Positions 36,544 through 48,626 of a stretch of 64,000 nucleotides of DNA are shown piece after piece. The DNA is from Ptychodera flava. Its lineage: Eukaryota; Hemichordata; Enteropneusta; Ptychoderidae. Every line of letters starts with the position of its first letter. Within the stretch, counting starts at the first letter, position 1. Under the pieces are notes generated by a model. It did no database searches. It worked only from the letters and a program-made list of their open reading frames with translations, and was not told the origin of the DNA. The translations under genes were made by a program, and so were the position numbers. The stretch is taken from the NCBI RefSeq assembly GCF_041260155.1, contig NC_091928.1:38009388-38073387 (forward strand), given 5' to 3'.

Positions 36544-37904
36544 AGTAACTGTATCAAGCGATGCGCGATGGTCAACTATTAGCCCCATGGCCTGTATAAG
36601 TCAAGAGTGCTCGGTTATGTGTACGCCATATTATACACAGCTGTATAAACTTAACGAAAATATCATCAAAATTAACAAAGTTAATAAAGCTACTCCCTGC
36701 GGGCAGTGTGACTATCAGGTACCGCCTTGCTACTGCAGTGTCACTGTCACTGCATACCTGAGCAGTGATAGAGATAGCTCTGACTCTGATTAACATGGTA
36801 ATTGAAGCAGAATTTGGGTCTAGAGATGACTCTGACTCTGATGTACACGGTAGTTGAGGCAGAGTTTTGGTCAAATGATGCGCATAACATTGAAACATAC
36901 TTGTACAAAAGATCAGGCCAGAGAACAACATATGGAAGATTAGGAGACTTCAAAAGTTATCGGGGATTTTTGAATTCTGGCATGTGAGTAATCTAATAAT
37001 GAAGAAAAAAGGTGGGGTCACCATGCTTGATTTTCTAACTTTTCACATGCTCATCATAAAATAATACAAAAGCAAAAGTTTGAACAGTACAGACTAATGA
37101 AAATTATGTGACTAAATGGAATTATTTATTTTTCAACCTAATTTGCCATTATTACACCCAAAATTTCAGAGATGAAAACATTTATTTGACGGAATATTTG
37201 AACCTTCCAGTATTGTCTGTTTTGAGTAGCATCTAAATCATATATATCTTGTACTTTTGAAACAAATTTTGGTGATCGTGATCGTGATTTTGTGTGCTCT
37301 TCGGCAGGAGCAGTTGACCTGGACAGAGTTGGATTAACTCAAGTTGCCTTAGACTGATAAATCAAAAATGTTCACTGATGAATTTCAAATGAATCAATTT
37401 AAGAACTTGCCTTGGGAATATGACTTTACAAACTGCTAATAAACAGGTAGTGTTGAACATCTGCAGACGGAACGGCGCGATACGTGTTTATTTTGTCTGC
37501 GCGCACATCCTTTACTGATATAAGGGCTTGTGATAGTTGTGGAGGGGCCAGGGGACGTTAAAAAAATTGATCATATAGAGGGGATTTTTTAGGGGATTGA
37601 GGGGGTCTGAAAAAAAAATTTCAATCGCGATTCCTCCAATCGAATCGTTATTTGTGAACGCAACCTACCTTGCCATTGCGTCTCAAACGAAATTATTATC
37701 TAGTGTAACTGCATCTTTTGTAGTTTAGAACTAAATCATACAACATGATGTCTAACATTTCACCTGACGAATACGTAGGTCTAGGGGTCATTCCAAAAAG
37801 GGGAGAACAGCTAAATGAATGTTCATCTTATCGCCAATATTACAAAAGCATACTCAGTCTCATGTTTCACCTGCTTACAGTACATAGAAAATTCTCACTC
37901 TTCC
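36544..37904. other. Stretch before the minisatellite
   Basis: A local direct duplication of about 50 bp near 36770-36870 (CTCTGACTCTGAT ... GAGGCAGA). A Met codon at 37745 opens a frame that runs into the minisatellite; only about 60 codons of it are non-repetitive. Confidence 0.4.
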
Positions 37905-40900
37905 CCACTTGCAGAACTTTAATTACTGTGACCGTTACCTGCAGAACTGTAACTTCTGTGTCCACTACCTGCAGAACTTTAACTACTGTGATCACTAATT
38001 GCAGATCTTTAACTACTGTGACCCCTAATTGCAGAACTGTAACTACTATGACCACTACAGCCACGACCTGCAGAACTGTAAGAACTGTAACTACAGTGAC
38101 CACTACCCGCAGAACTTTAACTACTGTGGACACTACCTACAAAAATTTACCTGCTGTGACCACTACCTGCAGAACTGTAACTACTGTGACTAGTACCTGC
38201 AGAACTGTAACTTCTGTGACCACTACCTGCAGAAGTGTAACTACTGTGACTAGTACCTACAGAAATTTAACTACTGTGACCACTACCTGCAGAAGTGTAA
38301 CTACTTTGACTAGTACCTGCAGAACTGTAACTACTGTGATCACTACCTGCAGAACTGTAACTACTGTGATCACTACCTGCAGAACTGTAACTACTGTGAC
38401 TAGTACCTACAGAAATTTAACTACTGTGATCACTACCTGCAGAACTGTAACTACTGTGATCACTACCTGCAGAACTGCAGTAACTACTGTGATCACTACC
38501 TGCAGAACTGTAACTACTGTGATCACTACCTGCAGAACTGTAACTACTGTGACGACTACCTGCAGAACTGTAACTACTGTGACCACTACCTGCAGAACTG
38601 TAACTACTGTGATCACTACCTGCAGAACTGTAACTACTGTGATCACTACCTGCAGAACTGTAACTACTGTGATCACTACCTGCAGAACTGTAACTACTGT
38701 GATCACTACCTGCAGAACTGTAAACTACTGTGATCACTACCTGCAGAACTGTAACTACTGTGATCACTACCTGCAGAACTGTAACTACTGTGATTACTAC
38801 CTGCAGAACTGTAACTTCTGTGATCACTACCTGCAGAACTGTACTACTGTGACCACTACCAGCAGAACTTTAACCATTGTGACCATTACCTGCAGAACTG
38901 TAACTACTGTGACCACTACCAGCAGAACTTTAACCATTGTGACCATTACCTGCAGAACTGTAACTACTGTGACCACTACCTGCAGAACTGTAACTACTGT
39001 GATCACTACCTGCAGAACTGTAACTACTCGAATCACTACCTGCAGAACTGTAACTACTGTGACCACTACCTGCATAACTGTAACTACTGTGATCACTACC
39101 TGCAGAACTGTAACTACTGTGACCACTACCTGCAGAACTGTAACTACTGTGACTAGTACCTGTAGAACTGTAACTTCTGACCACTACCTGCAGAACTGTA
39201 ACTACTGTGATCACTACCTGCAGAACTGTAACTACTCGAATCACTACCTGCAGAACTGTAACTACTGTGACCACTACCTGGATAACTGTAACTACTGTGA
39301 TCACTACCTGCAGAACTGTAACTACTCGAATCACTACCTGCAGAACTGTAACTACTGTGACCACTACCTGCAGAACTGTAACTACTGTGACCACTACCTG
39401 CAGAACTGTAACTACTGTGACTAGTACCTGCAGAACTGTAACTTCTGACCACTACCTGCAGAACTGTAACAACTGTGACCACTACCTGCAGAACTGTAAC
39501 TACTGTGATCACTACCTGCAGAACTGCAGTAACTACTGTGATCACTACCTGCAGAACTGTAACTACTGTGATCACTACCTGCAGAACTGTAACTACTGTG
39601 ACGACTACCTGCAGAACTGTAACTACTGTGACCACTACCTGCAGAACTGTAACTACTGTGATCACTACCTGCAGAACTGTAACTACTGTGATCACTACCT
39701 GCAGAACTGTAACTACTGTGATCACTACCTGCAGAACTGTAACTACTGTGATCACTACCTGCAGAACTGTAACTACTGTGATCACTACCTGCAGAACTGT
39801 AACTACTGTGATCACTACCTGCAGAACTGTAACTACTGTGATCACTACCTGCAGACTGTAACTACTGTGATCACTACCTGCAGAACTGTAACTACTGTGA
39901 TCACTACCTGCAGAACTGTAACTACTGTGATTACTACCTGCAGAACTGTAACTTCTGTGATCACTACCTGCAGAACTGTAACTACTGTGACTAGTACCTA
40001 CAGAAATTTAACTACTGTGACCACTACCTGCAGAACTGTACTACTGTGACCACTACCAGCAGAACTTTAACCATTGTGACCATTACCTGCAGAACTGTAA
40101 CTACTGTGACCACTACCAGCAGAACTTTAACCATTGTGACCATTACCTGCAGAACTGTAACTACTGTGACCACTACCTGCAGAACTGTAACTACTGTGAT
40201 CACTACCTGCAGAACTGTAACTACTCGAATCACTACCTGCAGAACTGTAACTACTGTGACCACTACCTGCATAACTGTAACTACTGTGATCACTACCTGC
40301 AGAACTGTAACTACTGTGACCACTACCTGCAGAACTGTAACTACTGTGATAGTACCTGTAGAACTGTAACTTCTGACCACTACCTGCAGAACTGTAACTA
40401 CTGTGATCACTACCTGCAGAACTGTAACTACTCGAATCACTACCTGCAGAACTGTAACTACTGTGACCACTACCTGGATAACTGTAACTACTGTGATCAC
40501 TACCTGCAGAACTGTAACTACTCGAATCACTACCTGCAGAACTGTAACTACTGTGACCACTACCTGCAGAACTGTAACTACTGTGACCACTACCTGCAGA
40601 ACTGTAACTACTGTGACTAGTACCTGCAGAACTGTAACTTCTGACCACTACCTGCAGAACTGTAACAACTGTGACCACTACCTGCAGAACTCTAACTTCT
40701 GTGATCACTACATGCAGAACTGTAACTTCTGTGCCCACTAATTGCAGAACTCTAACTACTATGACAACTACAGCCACTACCTGCAAAACTGTAATAACTG
40801 TAACTTCTTACCACTACAGCCACTACCTGCAGAACTGTAAACTCTTGTGACCACTACCTGCAGAACTGTAACTCTTGTGACCACTAATTGGAGACTTCTT

Positions 40901-41575
40901 ACTACTGTGACCACTTCCCGCAGATCTTTAACTACTATGAACACTACCTGCAGAACTGTAACTTTTGTGACCACTACCTGCAGAGGTGTAACTTTTGTGA
41001 CCACTACCTGCAGAATTGTAACTTTTGTGACCAATACCTGCAGAAGTGTAACTACTGTGACCACTACCTGCAGAAGTGTAACTACTGTGACGACTACCTG
41101 CAGAACTGTAACTCTTGTGATCACTACCTGCAGAACTGTAACTACTGTGACTAGTACCTGCAGAACTGTAACTACTGTGATCACTACCTGCAGAACTGTA
41201 ACTACTGTGATCACTACCTGCAGAGCTGTAACTACTGTGATCACTACCTGCAGAACTGTAACTACTGTGACTAGTACCTACAGAAATTTAACTACTGTGA
41301 CGACTACCTGCAGAACTGTAACTACTGTGATCACTACCTGCAGAACTGTAACTACTGTGATCACTACCTGCAGAACTGTAACTACTGTGATCACTACCTG
41401 CAGAACTGTAACTACTGTGATCACTACCTGCAGAACTGTAACTACTGTGATCACTACCTGCAGAACTGTAACTACTGTGATCACTACCTGCAGAACTGTA
41501 ACTACTGTGACTACTACCTGCAGAACTGTAACTACTGTGATCACTACCTGCAGAACTGTAACTACTGTGATCACT
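37905..41575. repeat. 30-bp minisatellite, about 122 copies, with higher-order structure
   Basis: The unit reads CACTACCTGCAGAACTGTAA then CTACTGTGAT (30 bp). Because 30 is a multiple of three, several frames on both strands stay open: TCRTVTTVIT and HYLQNCNYCD on plus, ITVVTVLQVV and SSAGSDHSSY on minus. Variant units (CTCGAATCAC, CCAGCAGAACTTTAACCATT, CTAGTACCTACAGAAATTT) recur in the same order about 1.19 kb apart (38.82-39.48 kb and 40.02-40.68 kb), showing block duplication. The right end abuts the last exon of the LRR gene. Confidence 0.95.
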
Positions 41576-41790
41576 ACTGTAAGACCGAGAACACTATCAG
41601 CGCTACTACACTGGCTAAAATCACTCGAAATATCATAATCATAAGGCCTTCGTCCTAAATGCATCTCACCATCAGACACTTCGTGTATTTCACCATCATA
41701 GCATGCACCTGGCACGTCCTTCAGATGCTCAGGCTGGTAAAGTAAATCTCTAATAAGCACCAGCTTTTTCGATCCTTTCATATTTCCAAT
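41278..41790 (-). CDS. LRR protein C-terminal tail that reads into the minisatellite
   Basis: After the last LRR (LEHLDLSHNNIGYLGKKSLS) comes a unique tail with LLYQPEHLKDVPGACYDGEI and LGRRPYDYDISSDFSQCSSA. It then enters the 30-bp repeat array at DSVLGLTVVITVV. The frame stays open for about 100 residues as a decapeptide repeat VVITVVTVLQ and stops at 41278 where a variant unit supplies TAA. The repeat part is very hydrophobic and beta-branched, so it would tend to form strands or aggregate. It is unclear whether the protein really includes it. Confidence 0.45.
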   Translation of the reverse strand: MGNMKGSKKLVLIRDLLYQPEHLKDVPGACYDGEIHEVSDGEMHLGRRPYDYDISSDFSQCSSADSVLGLTVVITVVTVLQVVITVVTVLQVVVTVVTVLQVVITVVTVLQVVITVVTVLQVVITVVTVLQVVITVVTVLQVVITVVTVLQVVITVVTVLQVVVTVVKFL

Positions 41791-44700
41791 GCCTTCACTT
41801 AAACTTTTTTTACCAAGATATCCGATATTGTTATGACTAAGATCTAAATGTTCAAGTTCTGTCATGTCCTCCACCCTTTACTTAGACTCTCAGCACCAAC
41901 ATCCCCCATGTTATTATGACTTAAGTCTAAATGTCGCATCCTAAGTGTGTTCTTCATCCCTTTACCTAATCCAACAGCGCCAACATCACCGATATTGCTA
42001 TTACTGAGATCTAAATGTTCAAGGTTTGACATATTCTTCATCCCCTTACTTAAACTCTCAGCACCAATATTCCTATGTTACTATGACTCAAGTCTAGATA
42101 TCGCAGCCTAAGCGTCTTTTCCATCCCTTTACCTAAATTAATGGCACCAACATCACCGATGTTGCTATGACTTAGATCTAAATGTTCAAGCTCGATCATA
42201 TTTTCCATCCCTTTACTTAATCCCTTGGCGCCAACATCCCCTATCTTACTATGACTGAGATCTAAATATCGCAGCCCATGAATATTCTCCATTCCTGTAC
42301 TTAAACCAATAGCACCAACATCTCCAATGTTACTATGACTGAGATTTAAATGTTCAATCTCGGTCATACTGTCCATCTTTTTACTGAAACTCTCAGCACC
42401 AAGATCGCCAATGTTATTTTGACTTAGATCTAAATGCCGCAGATGAGTAATTTTCTTCATTATTTTACTTAAACTCAGAACACCGACATTTTCTATGTTA
42501 TTATGACTGAGATCTAGATGTCGAAGGTCAGTCATATTCCCAATATTTTCACTCAATCTCTCAGCACCAACATCACCAATGTTATTATTACTGAGATGTA
42601 AGCATTGAAGCTTAGTCATATTCTCCATCCCTTTACCTATAGCAATAGTACCTACATCTCCAATTTTACTATGACTGAGATCTAAAGTTTTCAGCCTTGG
42701 TGTCCTCTGCATACCTTTACCAAGGCTACTAGCGCCAACAGATTCTATGTTATGATGGCTGAGATATAGATGTCGCAGCAAAGTCATATTCTCCATCACT
42801 TTACCTAAATTCGTAACACCAACTTTTCCGATGTTATTATGACTCAAATTTAAATGTCGAAGACAACCCATATTCCCTATCCTTGTATTTAAACTTTCAG
42901 CACCTATATCTCCAATATCATTATGACTAAGGTCTAAATGTCTTAGACTGGGCATTACCTTCATTCCGTAACCTAAACCAATGGCGCCAATATCTCCAAT
43001 TTCGTTACGACTGACATCTAAATGCAGCAGCTTAGGTGTCTTCTCCAACCCTTTACCTAGGCTAGTAGCACCATCATTTTCTATGCCATTATGACTGACA
43101 TCTAAATGCCGAAGCAAAGTTAAAGATCTTATCCCCTTACTTAAACTCTCAGCACCGACATTTTCAATGTTATTATGACTAAGATCTAAATGTCGCAGGT
43201 TAGGCGTACTCTTCACACCTTTACTTAAACCAATAGCACCACCATCTTCCATGTTATTATGACTGAGATCTAAATGTTGCAGCCCAGGCATTTTCGCAAT
43301 TCCTTTACCTAAGCTCCTAGTACCAACATCTCCAATGTTATTATGACTTAGATCGAGATATCGAAGCAAAGTCGAAATCCTCAGCCTTTTACTTAAATAA
43401 TCAGCACCAACATCTCCAATGTTATTATGACTGAGATCCAAATATCGCAGGCAAGTCATATTCTCCTTTCTTTTACCTATGCTCTTGGCACCAACATTGC
43501 CAATATTATTATGACTGAGATCTAAATGTTGCAGGCAAGCTACATTTTTCATTCCTTTACTTAAACTGTTAGCACCAGCTTTCCCGATATAATTATGACT
43601 GAGATCTAAATACCGTAGGCTACGAATCTTCTTCATACCTCTACCTATACGTTTAGCACCAATACGTCCAATGTTATTACGACTGAGATCTAAATGTCGT
43701 AGCCTGGGCGTCTTCTTCATCCCTTTACTTAAACCAATAGTACCAACATCTCCAATATTATTATGACAGAGATCTAAATGTTCTAAGTCAGTGACATTTG
43801 CCATCCCATTACTTAAAGTCTCAGCACTAGCATCGCCAATGTTATTATGACTGAGATCTAAATGTCGTAGCCTAGGCGTCTTCTCCATTCCTTTACTTAA
43901 ACCAATAGTACCCACATCTCCAATGTAATTATGACAGAGATCTAAATGTTCTATCTCAGTAATATTTGCCATCCCGTCGCTGAAATTCTCCGCTCCAATA
44001 TCTCCAATGTTATTATGATTGAGATATACATTCTGTAGGTAAATTATATTCTCCATTCCTTTACTTAAACTCTTAGCACCATCATTCCCAATTTTGTTAT
44101 GACTGAGATCTAAATACCGTAGGCTACGAATCTTCTTCATACCTCTACCTATACGTTTAGCACCAATACGTCCAATGTTATTACGACTGAGATCTAAATG
44201 TCGTAGCCTGGGCGTCTTCTTCATCCCTTTACTTAAACCAATAGTACCAACATCTCCAATATTATTATGACAGAGATCTAAATGTTCTAAGTCAGTGACA
44301 TTTGCCATCCCATTACTTAAAGTCTCAGCACTAGCATCGCCAATGTATTATGACTGAGATCTAAATGTCGTAGCCTAGGCGTCTTCTCCATTCCTTTACT
44401 TAAACCAATAGTACCCACATCTCCAATGTAATTATGACAGAGATCTAAATGTTCTATCTCAGTAATATTTGCCATCCCGTCGCTGAAATTCTCCGCTCCA
44501 ATATCTCCAATGTTATTATGATTGAGATATAAATTCTGTAGGTAAATATATTCTCCATTCCTTTACTTAAACTCTTAGCACCATCATTCCCAATTTTGTT
44601 ATGACTGAGATCTAAATGCCGTAGGCAATGCATCTTCTTCATCCCTCTACCTAAATTTTTAACACCAATATCTCCAATGTTATTATGACTTAGATCTAGA

Positions 44701-45853
44701 TGTCGAAGACTAGTCATATTTTCCATCCATTTCCCTAAACTTTCAGCACCGGCGTCACCAATGTTATTATGACTAAAATCTACGTAATGCACGAGTGTCA
44801 TGTTTGCTGTTGTGCTAAATAAGGAGTCTACGCAAACACGATCCATGTTGTTATTCGTTATCGAAATTCTACTCAGACCATCAAGATAGTGCAAGCTTTT
44901 CTCCCAAGGTTCTTAAAGTCAGAAACAGTCAACCGCATACCTTCCAACACAACCTGCACTATATCCTTTATACGCATGACAAACATTACAGTGTCAAGTG
45001 GAAGCTTCTCTGAGTCAAGTTTTAATTCATGAGGACCCTCTGGCAGCTGATTCAAAATGTATGGTAGTAGATGGTAAAGGTCATCCATGTTGTCAGACAC
45101 ATTGACGTGTTTTGTTTGTTCTTTTGGTACAATTTCGAGCAACTGAATCATGCCTCTCAGACTTATTTGCGTATTATGAAAATTTGCATATCGAAGATGC
45201 TTAAGTACATTTAAATTATTAGCCACATACGTGATACCTTCGTCCCCAATATCATTTGAACTGATGTCTAAGTTGTTCAAAGATAATATATGTTCAAAGC
45301 TATCAGCAAGTACCATGGCAACGTCTTTGGACATATTGCAGCTACTGAGATTCAGATCCTTCAAATTACAAAAGAAAGCTAAACTATGACAGACAATGTT
45401 GACAATATCAGCTGAAGTGTTAGTAAGGTCAATCTCCGTCACCCCATTCATATTTTCCCGCAATTGTTTAATATCTTGCAATGTGTCCAATCGTGTCACT
45501 TCTCGCATGACGCCTCTCACCTGCCCAGCGAGCCTGTCACATTCTGACAATGTTTCTATGTATTCTTAAACTCCGTCATTTTCCAAATGAACGTCAACCT
45601 CACCATAGAGTGGTAATAACCTGACACAACCAAGCCCAAGTAACCTGTTCCTATTTATGTTTAGTTGCTTGAGAAATGGTAAACATCTGACAACTTTCAA
45701 CATTTTTGACGGGAAAGTGTATCCCAAATTATTGTGTGACAATCCGAGCGACTTTAGCTTGAGTATTGTATTGTTTTCAATCATTATTTCAAACATGTCT
45801 GTTATAAATTTTTCTTTAAACCCATTCAGATTTAAAGATTTTAGGAGGGACAA
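41790..45853 (-). pseudogene. Leucine-rich-repeat array of about 40 repeats
   Basis: From 45853 a few irregular LRRs (LKSLGLSHNNLGYTFPSKML; LKDLNLSSCNMSKDVAMVLA). Then from about 44860 a very regular array of 84-bp (28-residue) units of ribonuclease-inhibitor type, consensus LRHLDLSHNNIGDVGAESLS then KGMENMT. About 36 regular units reach 41790. The longest undamaged frame is 752 residues (42050-44308). One stop (45566-45568) and single-base frame changes near 45.86, 44.88, 44.54, 44.34, 42.06 and 41.87 kb interrupt it. The regular spacing makes the missing base in each damaged unit easy to see. LRRs would form a horseshoe for ligand binding. Confidence 0.85.
43613..44618 (-). repeat. Tandem duplication of six LRR units (504 bp)
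   Basis: 43613-44116 and 44117-44618 are copies offset by 504 bp (six 84-bp units). Only about one substitution and two single-base deletions separate them; both deletions are in the upstream (44.1-44.6 kb) copy and shift the frame. The near-identity makes this the youngest growth step of the array. Confidence 0.85.
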
Positions 45854-46045
45854 TGATGCTAATGCTTAACAAATGCCGTCATTACTTTTTTGTCTACATA
45901 TGTGAAGTTGTCGAGAACTGCTTCTATTTTAATTGACGTTATATAACTTTGACTTCTACCCCTGTTACAGTCTTTTGCTGAGATGAACAGTTGTGAAATA
46001 CGATGTATCTAGAAATAACCGCTAATTCAACTGTATTTTCAACTA

Positions 46046-46790
46046 TTACGTGTACAAAGGACGAGTGATTTCTGAGAAAACCAAAAAGACGTTCTCTAAA
46101 ATGTTTTGACAGGATTTCTTTTCTTTTTCAGAGATGAGGATAGTTTTGAAACAATAAATATTGCTGAAAATGAAAGTCACCGCTTCCAAAGTTCGTTGAG
46201 AGGTCTTGTTTACATCAGTGACTGATAAATCTAAGATTCGGAATGATAAGAGTATTTCTTGAACAATTCCTCGGAATTTACAAGGACAATTCAATTCAAG
46301 GGGAGCTTTACCAAGCACGGCAAGTTGCTGAAAGGTTCTAGGGCATTTCTTCATAACACAATGTCTTAGTGCTATGAAGAAAAGCGTTGAATTTTCGTTT
46401 AGAATGCCAGCAACATAATATAAGACACTAGGCAGCTCATTGACACATGGTTCAAACAACTTCTTTAGGAAAAATGCATTCTTGGTTTTACTCAAATAAA
46501 CTGCCAAGCAATAGTAATAAATGTGATGAGAAACAAAGGTTCTCTTGGCTTCATGTTGCTTTTCAAAAGGGGAATCCATAACAGATGGATCTAGATCCGT
46601 AAGCAAGCCAAATAAGTATGCGTTATTGTATGGAACATCAAACTTCTCAGAAAACGTTTCGGTTTCTAGGAATTCATCTAATATATTCTTGCCTACATCG
46701 GAAAGCCTAAATTGCACTGCTTGCCAAACTCGTTCTATCTGAAGTTGATGTTCCTTACAATGCATATCAAAATGGTGTCTAATTGCATGT
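46046..46790 (-). CDS. NLR-type winged-helix and helical block
   Basis: Starts about RHHFDMHCKEHQLQIERVWQ and runs 240 residues. LSDVGKNILDEFLETETFSE followed by FGLLTDLDPS matches the winged-helix region after NACHT in NLR proteins. FEKQHEAKRTFVSHHIYYYC corresponds to the 'F.H.s.qEf.AA.yl' helix that closes it. The rest is all-helical and connects to the LRRs. The frame ends at 46046. The NTPase half that normally precedes this block is missing. Confidence 0.6.
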
Positions 46791-46803
46791 TAAATGGCCT
46801 CAG

Positions 46804-47030
46804 TTAGTGTCGATGGTAAAGTATAACAATGCTCATACCAAAAGGATACGAATGCAGGAAAGAAAAATTCATCAGATCTAAACTCTTGACAACCGGGTGA
46901 TATCTTGACTGCTCTATTAAATATATTGCTTGGCTTTCTTCTACATGCTGCAATATGTATCGCCCCCAACGGCCATGGGCAATAGTCCTCACCCAGGTTC
47001 TGTCAGGGATTGTGTAAACGGCAGACATAT
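46804..47030 (-). CDS. Exon of unknown fold following the TRADD-N exon
   Basis: Acceptor CTCCACCAG, then HMSAVYTIPDRTWVRTIAHG, RWGRYILQHVEESQAIYLIE and QSRYHPVVKSLDLMNFSFLH. It joins the TRADD-N exon in phase 1. Where NACHT would be expected in an NLR, only this block of about 70 residues is present. The exit to the next coding block (from about 46790) is unclear: either a 60-bp intron (donor TTTTGGTATGAG) or a direct run-on with a frame change. Confidence 0.45.
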
Positions 47031-47671
47031 CTGGTGGAGACATTGAAAAAAGCAATTACAGCAACGACATGAAAAAGTGACAGACAATACGTGACTTTAG
47101 CAAGGTGACACTATCATATACCAGTCTATCAAGCTAACATACACTCGTTTAAAACATGATTTGCACTGTGCTTTGCTACAATTATTGCATATTTATTTTT
47201 AACCTATATGATAGGATATTCTTATGGAACTGACGGTTTCAGCCAGCATAACAGACGATTTTGGTCCTGCAGTGTTTTCCGTCCATTCTATTATGACTAT
47301 TTGATTGTGATGGTCGGGTAACATGACATTCTGCAATGTGTTTCATGAATCATGCTAGTACGTTCTCATGTTAAATGTTATCATCAGAATTCATAGTTAA
47401 AACATGCAAAAGCTAACAAGGGGTTCAGTGTAATATAACCGAGTTCCAAGTAATAATATGCAGTGATATACAGTAGATACAATAACATACCCAAAACGGT
47501 GTTATGCAATAAAACACGAATAATTGTATTTCAAAGTGATGAAGTACAGTAAATGCCATGCACTGATTTCAAAAAAACTGATCTGTCACAAAACACATGA
47601 TAAAATCCGATTACTATCTTTTAGTGATAACTTTTTAATACATGATCGAATATCGTTTCTCTAGAGTATGT
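47031..47671. other. Likely intron
   Basis: Non-coding stretch between the TRADD-N-like exon and the next exon, with matching splice sites on both sides. Confidence 0.5.
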
Positions 47672-47677
47672 ACTTAC

Positions 47678-48164
47678 GCTGTAGTATCTTCTTGACAAGA
47701 TTATATTCCATTTCATCTACTGTGGATCTAATTCTAACAGTCGTACCAGCCTCGTCTGCTAATGATCGTATCTTAGGAGTTATGAGAATACCTCCCAAAG
47801 TTTCATCAAGGTCACCTGCCTCATACTTAAGCCAGAAATTGTCAATGTTGTCTACTGACAAGAAACTTAATAAACATCGTAAACAACCGCTTGAGATTTT
47901 ATCAAGTCTTGCACTAAACTTTTCAAATGCCCTATCTAGCTGTTTTACTAGATCAGGGGCATTCCTTTTTACTATATATTTGAACCTCTATTTCATAAAC
48001 ATGCCGTGCTGCCTGCACTTTTGCTTCCTTCACTTTCTGTTTGATCGTATGTTCGTCTTTCAATATTTGGTGTTCGAAGTCTAGTCCCTGTGGGCCTGTC
48101 AATTGTTGGGCTTCAGTCTTACTCTTTTTCTCTTCAATTTCAAGATCGACATCACATTGGACGA
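47678..48164 (-). pseudogene. TRADD-N-like exon with N-terminal coiled-coil part
   Basis: Acceptor TTACATTTGCAG at the 5' side, donor C|GTAAGT at 47672-47677. The first third is charged and helical (DLEIEEKKSKTEAQQL, EHTIKQKVKEAKVQAARHVY). A one-base frame change near 47.99 kb separates it from the next part: PDLVKQLDRAFEKFSARLDK, then SGCLRCLLSFLSVDNIDNFW, LKYEAGDLDETLGGILITP and VRIRSTVDEMEYNLVKKIL. The order of a GCL strand, a hydrophobic strand, W.KYEAGDL and a final RIR...DE.EY helix matches the TRADD N-terminal domain, where this module binds TRAF2. In invertebrates it is found in NLR-like receptors. Exon phase 1 on both sides. Confidence 0.6.
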
Positions 48165-48542
48165 CTGCAAATGTAAAATTAAACTAATAGAACTTAAAAT
48201 AGGATCAACATACATTTTTGAAGGTGTTTAATATTCTTTCTGGCGTACATTTGAAAGCAGTGTTTACGTTAAAGCTTTACCTAATCGATATTAAACTAGA
48301 GATGGTATGCTAGGAGATAAAACAGAAACTCAACTAACTTATAAGTATTGCAGATCCTCAAAAGAGAGGGAATTGGAAAACATTTTATTTTATTAACCGA
48401 TTCGGTACAATCCTTATTGGAAAAAAGGTACTACTGTAGTCAGCTAAATTTGGCATAGGTGCATGTAAAGGAGAATGAATCACTTTTCGAAACGTTAAGG
48501 ATGTTGCATAATAAATCAATGACCAAGGATATAATAGCATAC

Positions 48543-48626
48543 CTGGCATAAGAGGAATCTTTCTTTTAATCTCTTCTGTTCCCATGCACTTTCTTTTTCG
48601 AGTTCCATTCTCAGTTGTCAGCAATT
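48543..48626 (-). CDS. 84-bp exon linking the GT exon to the TRADD-N exon
   Basis: Bounded by an acceptor (TCTTCCAG) and a donor (CCAG then GTATGC) on the minus strand. It reads LLTTENGTRKRKCMGTEEIK then RKIPLMP, a basic linker. It starts with two bases completing a codon and ends leaving one base, so both neighbouring introns are phase 1. The same holds for the GT exon end and the TRADD-N exon start, which supports splicing in this order. Confidence 0.55.

Larger units (their letters stand above)
41278..48626 (-). pseudogene. TRADD-N / NLR-type / LRR gene body (overall), damaged
   Basis: Minus-strand gene body. From 5' to 3' it holds a small exon (48543-48626), a TRADD-N-like exon, an exon of unknown fold, an NLR-type helical block, about 40 leucine-rich repeats and a tail that enters the 30-bp minisatellite. 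It would be a cytoplasmic pattern-recognition-like receptor. No NACHT P-loop (GxxxxGKT/S) appears. Upstream, the GT exon at 54.7-55.9 kb can be spliced to it in phase. Visible damage: an in-frame stop at 45566-45568, and frame changes near 48.0, 45.86, 44.88, 44.54, 44.34, 42.06 and 41.87 kb, mostly one base each. These suggest a recent pseudogene, although consensus errors of a long-read assembly would look the same. Parts are listed separately. Confidence 0.65.

Noticed and set aside
37745-39424. 559-codon plus-strand open frame, Thr-rich
   Set aside because: Nearly all of it is the 30-bp minisatellite read in one of several open frames; only about 60 codons are unique and they resemble no protein.
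37905-41575. CRISPR-like array
   Set aside because: The units are contiguous and lack unique spacers; it is a minisatellite in an animal genome.
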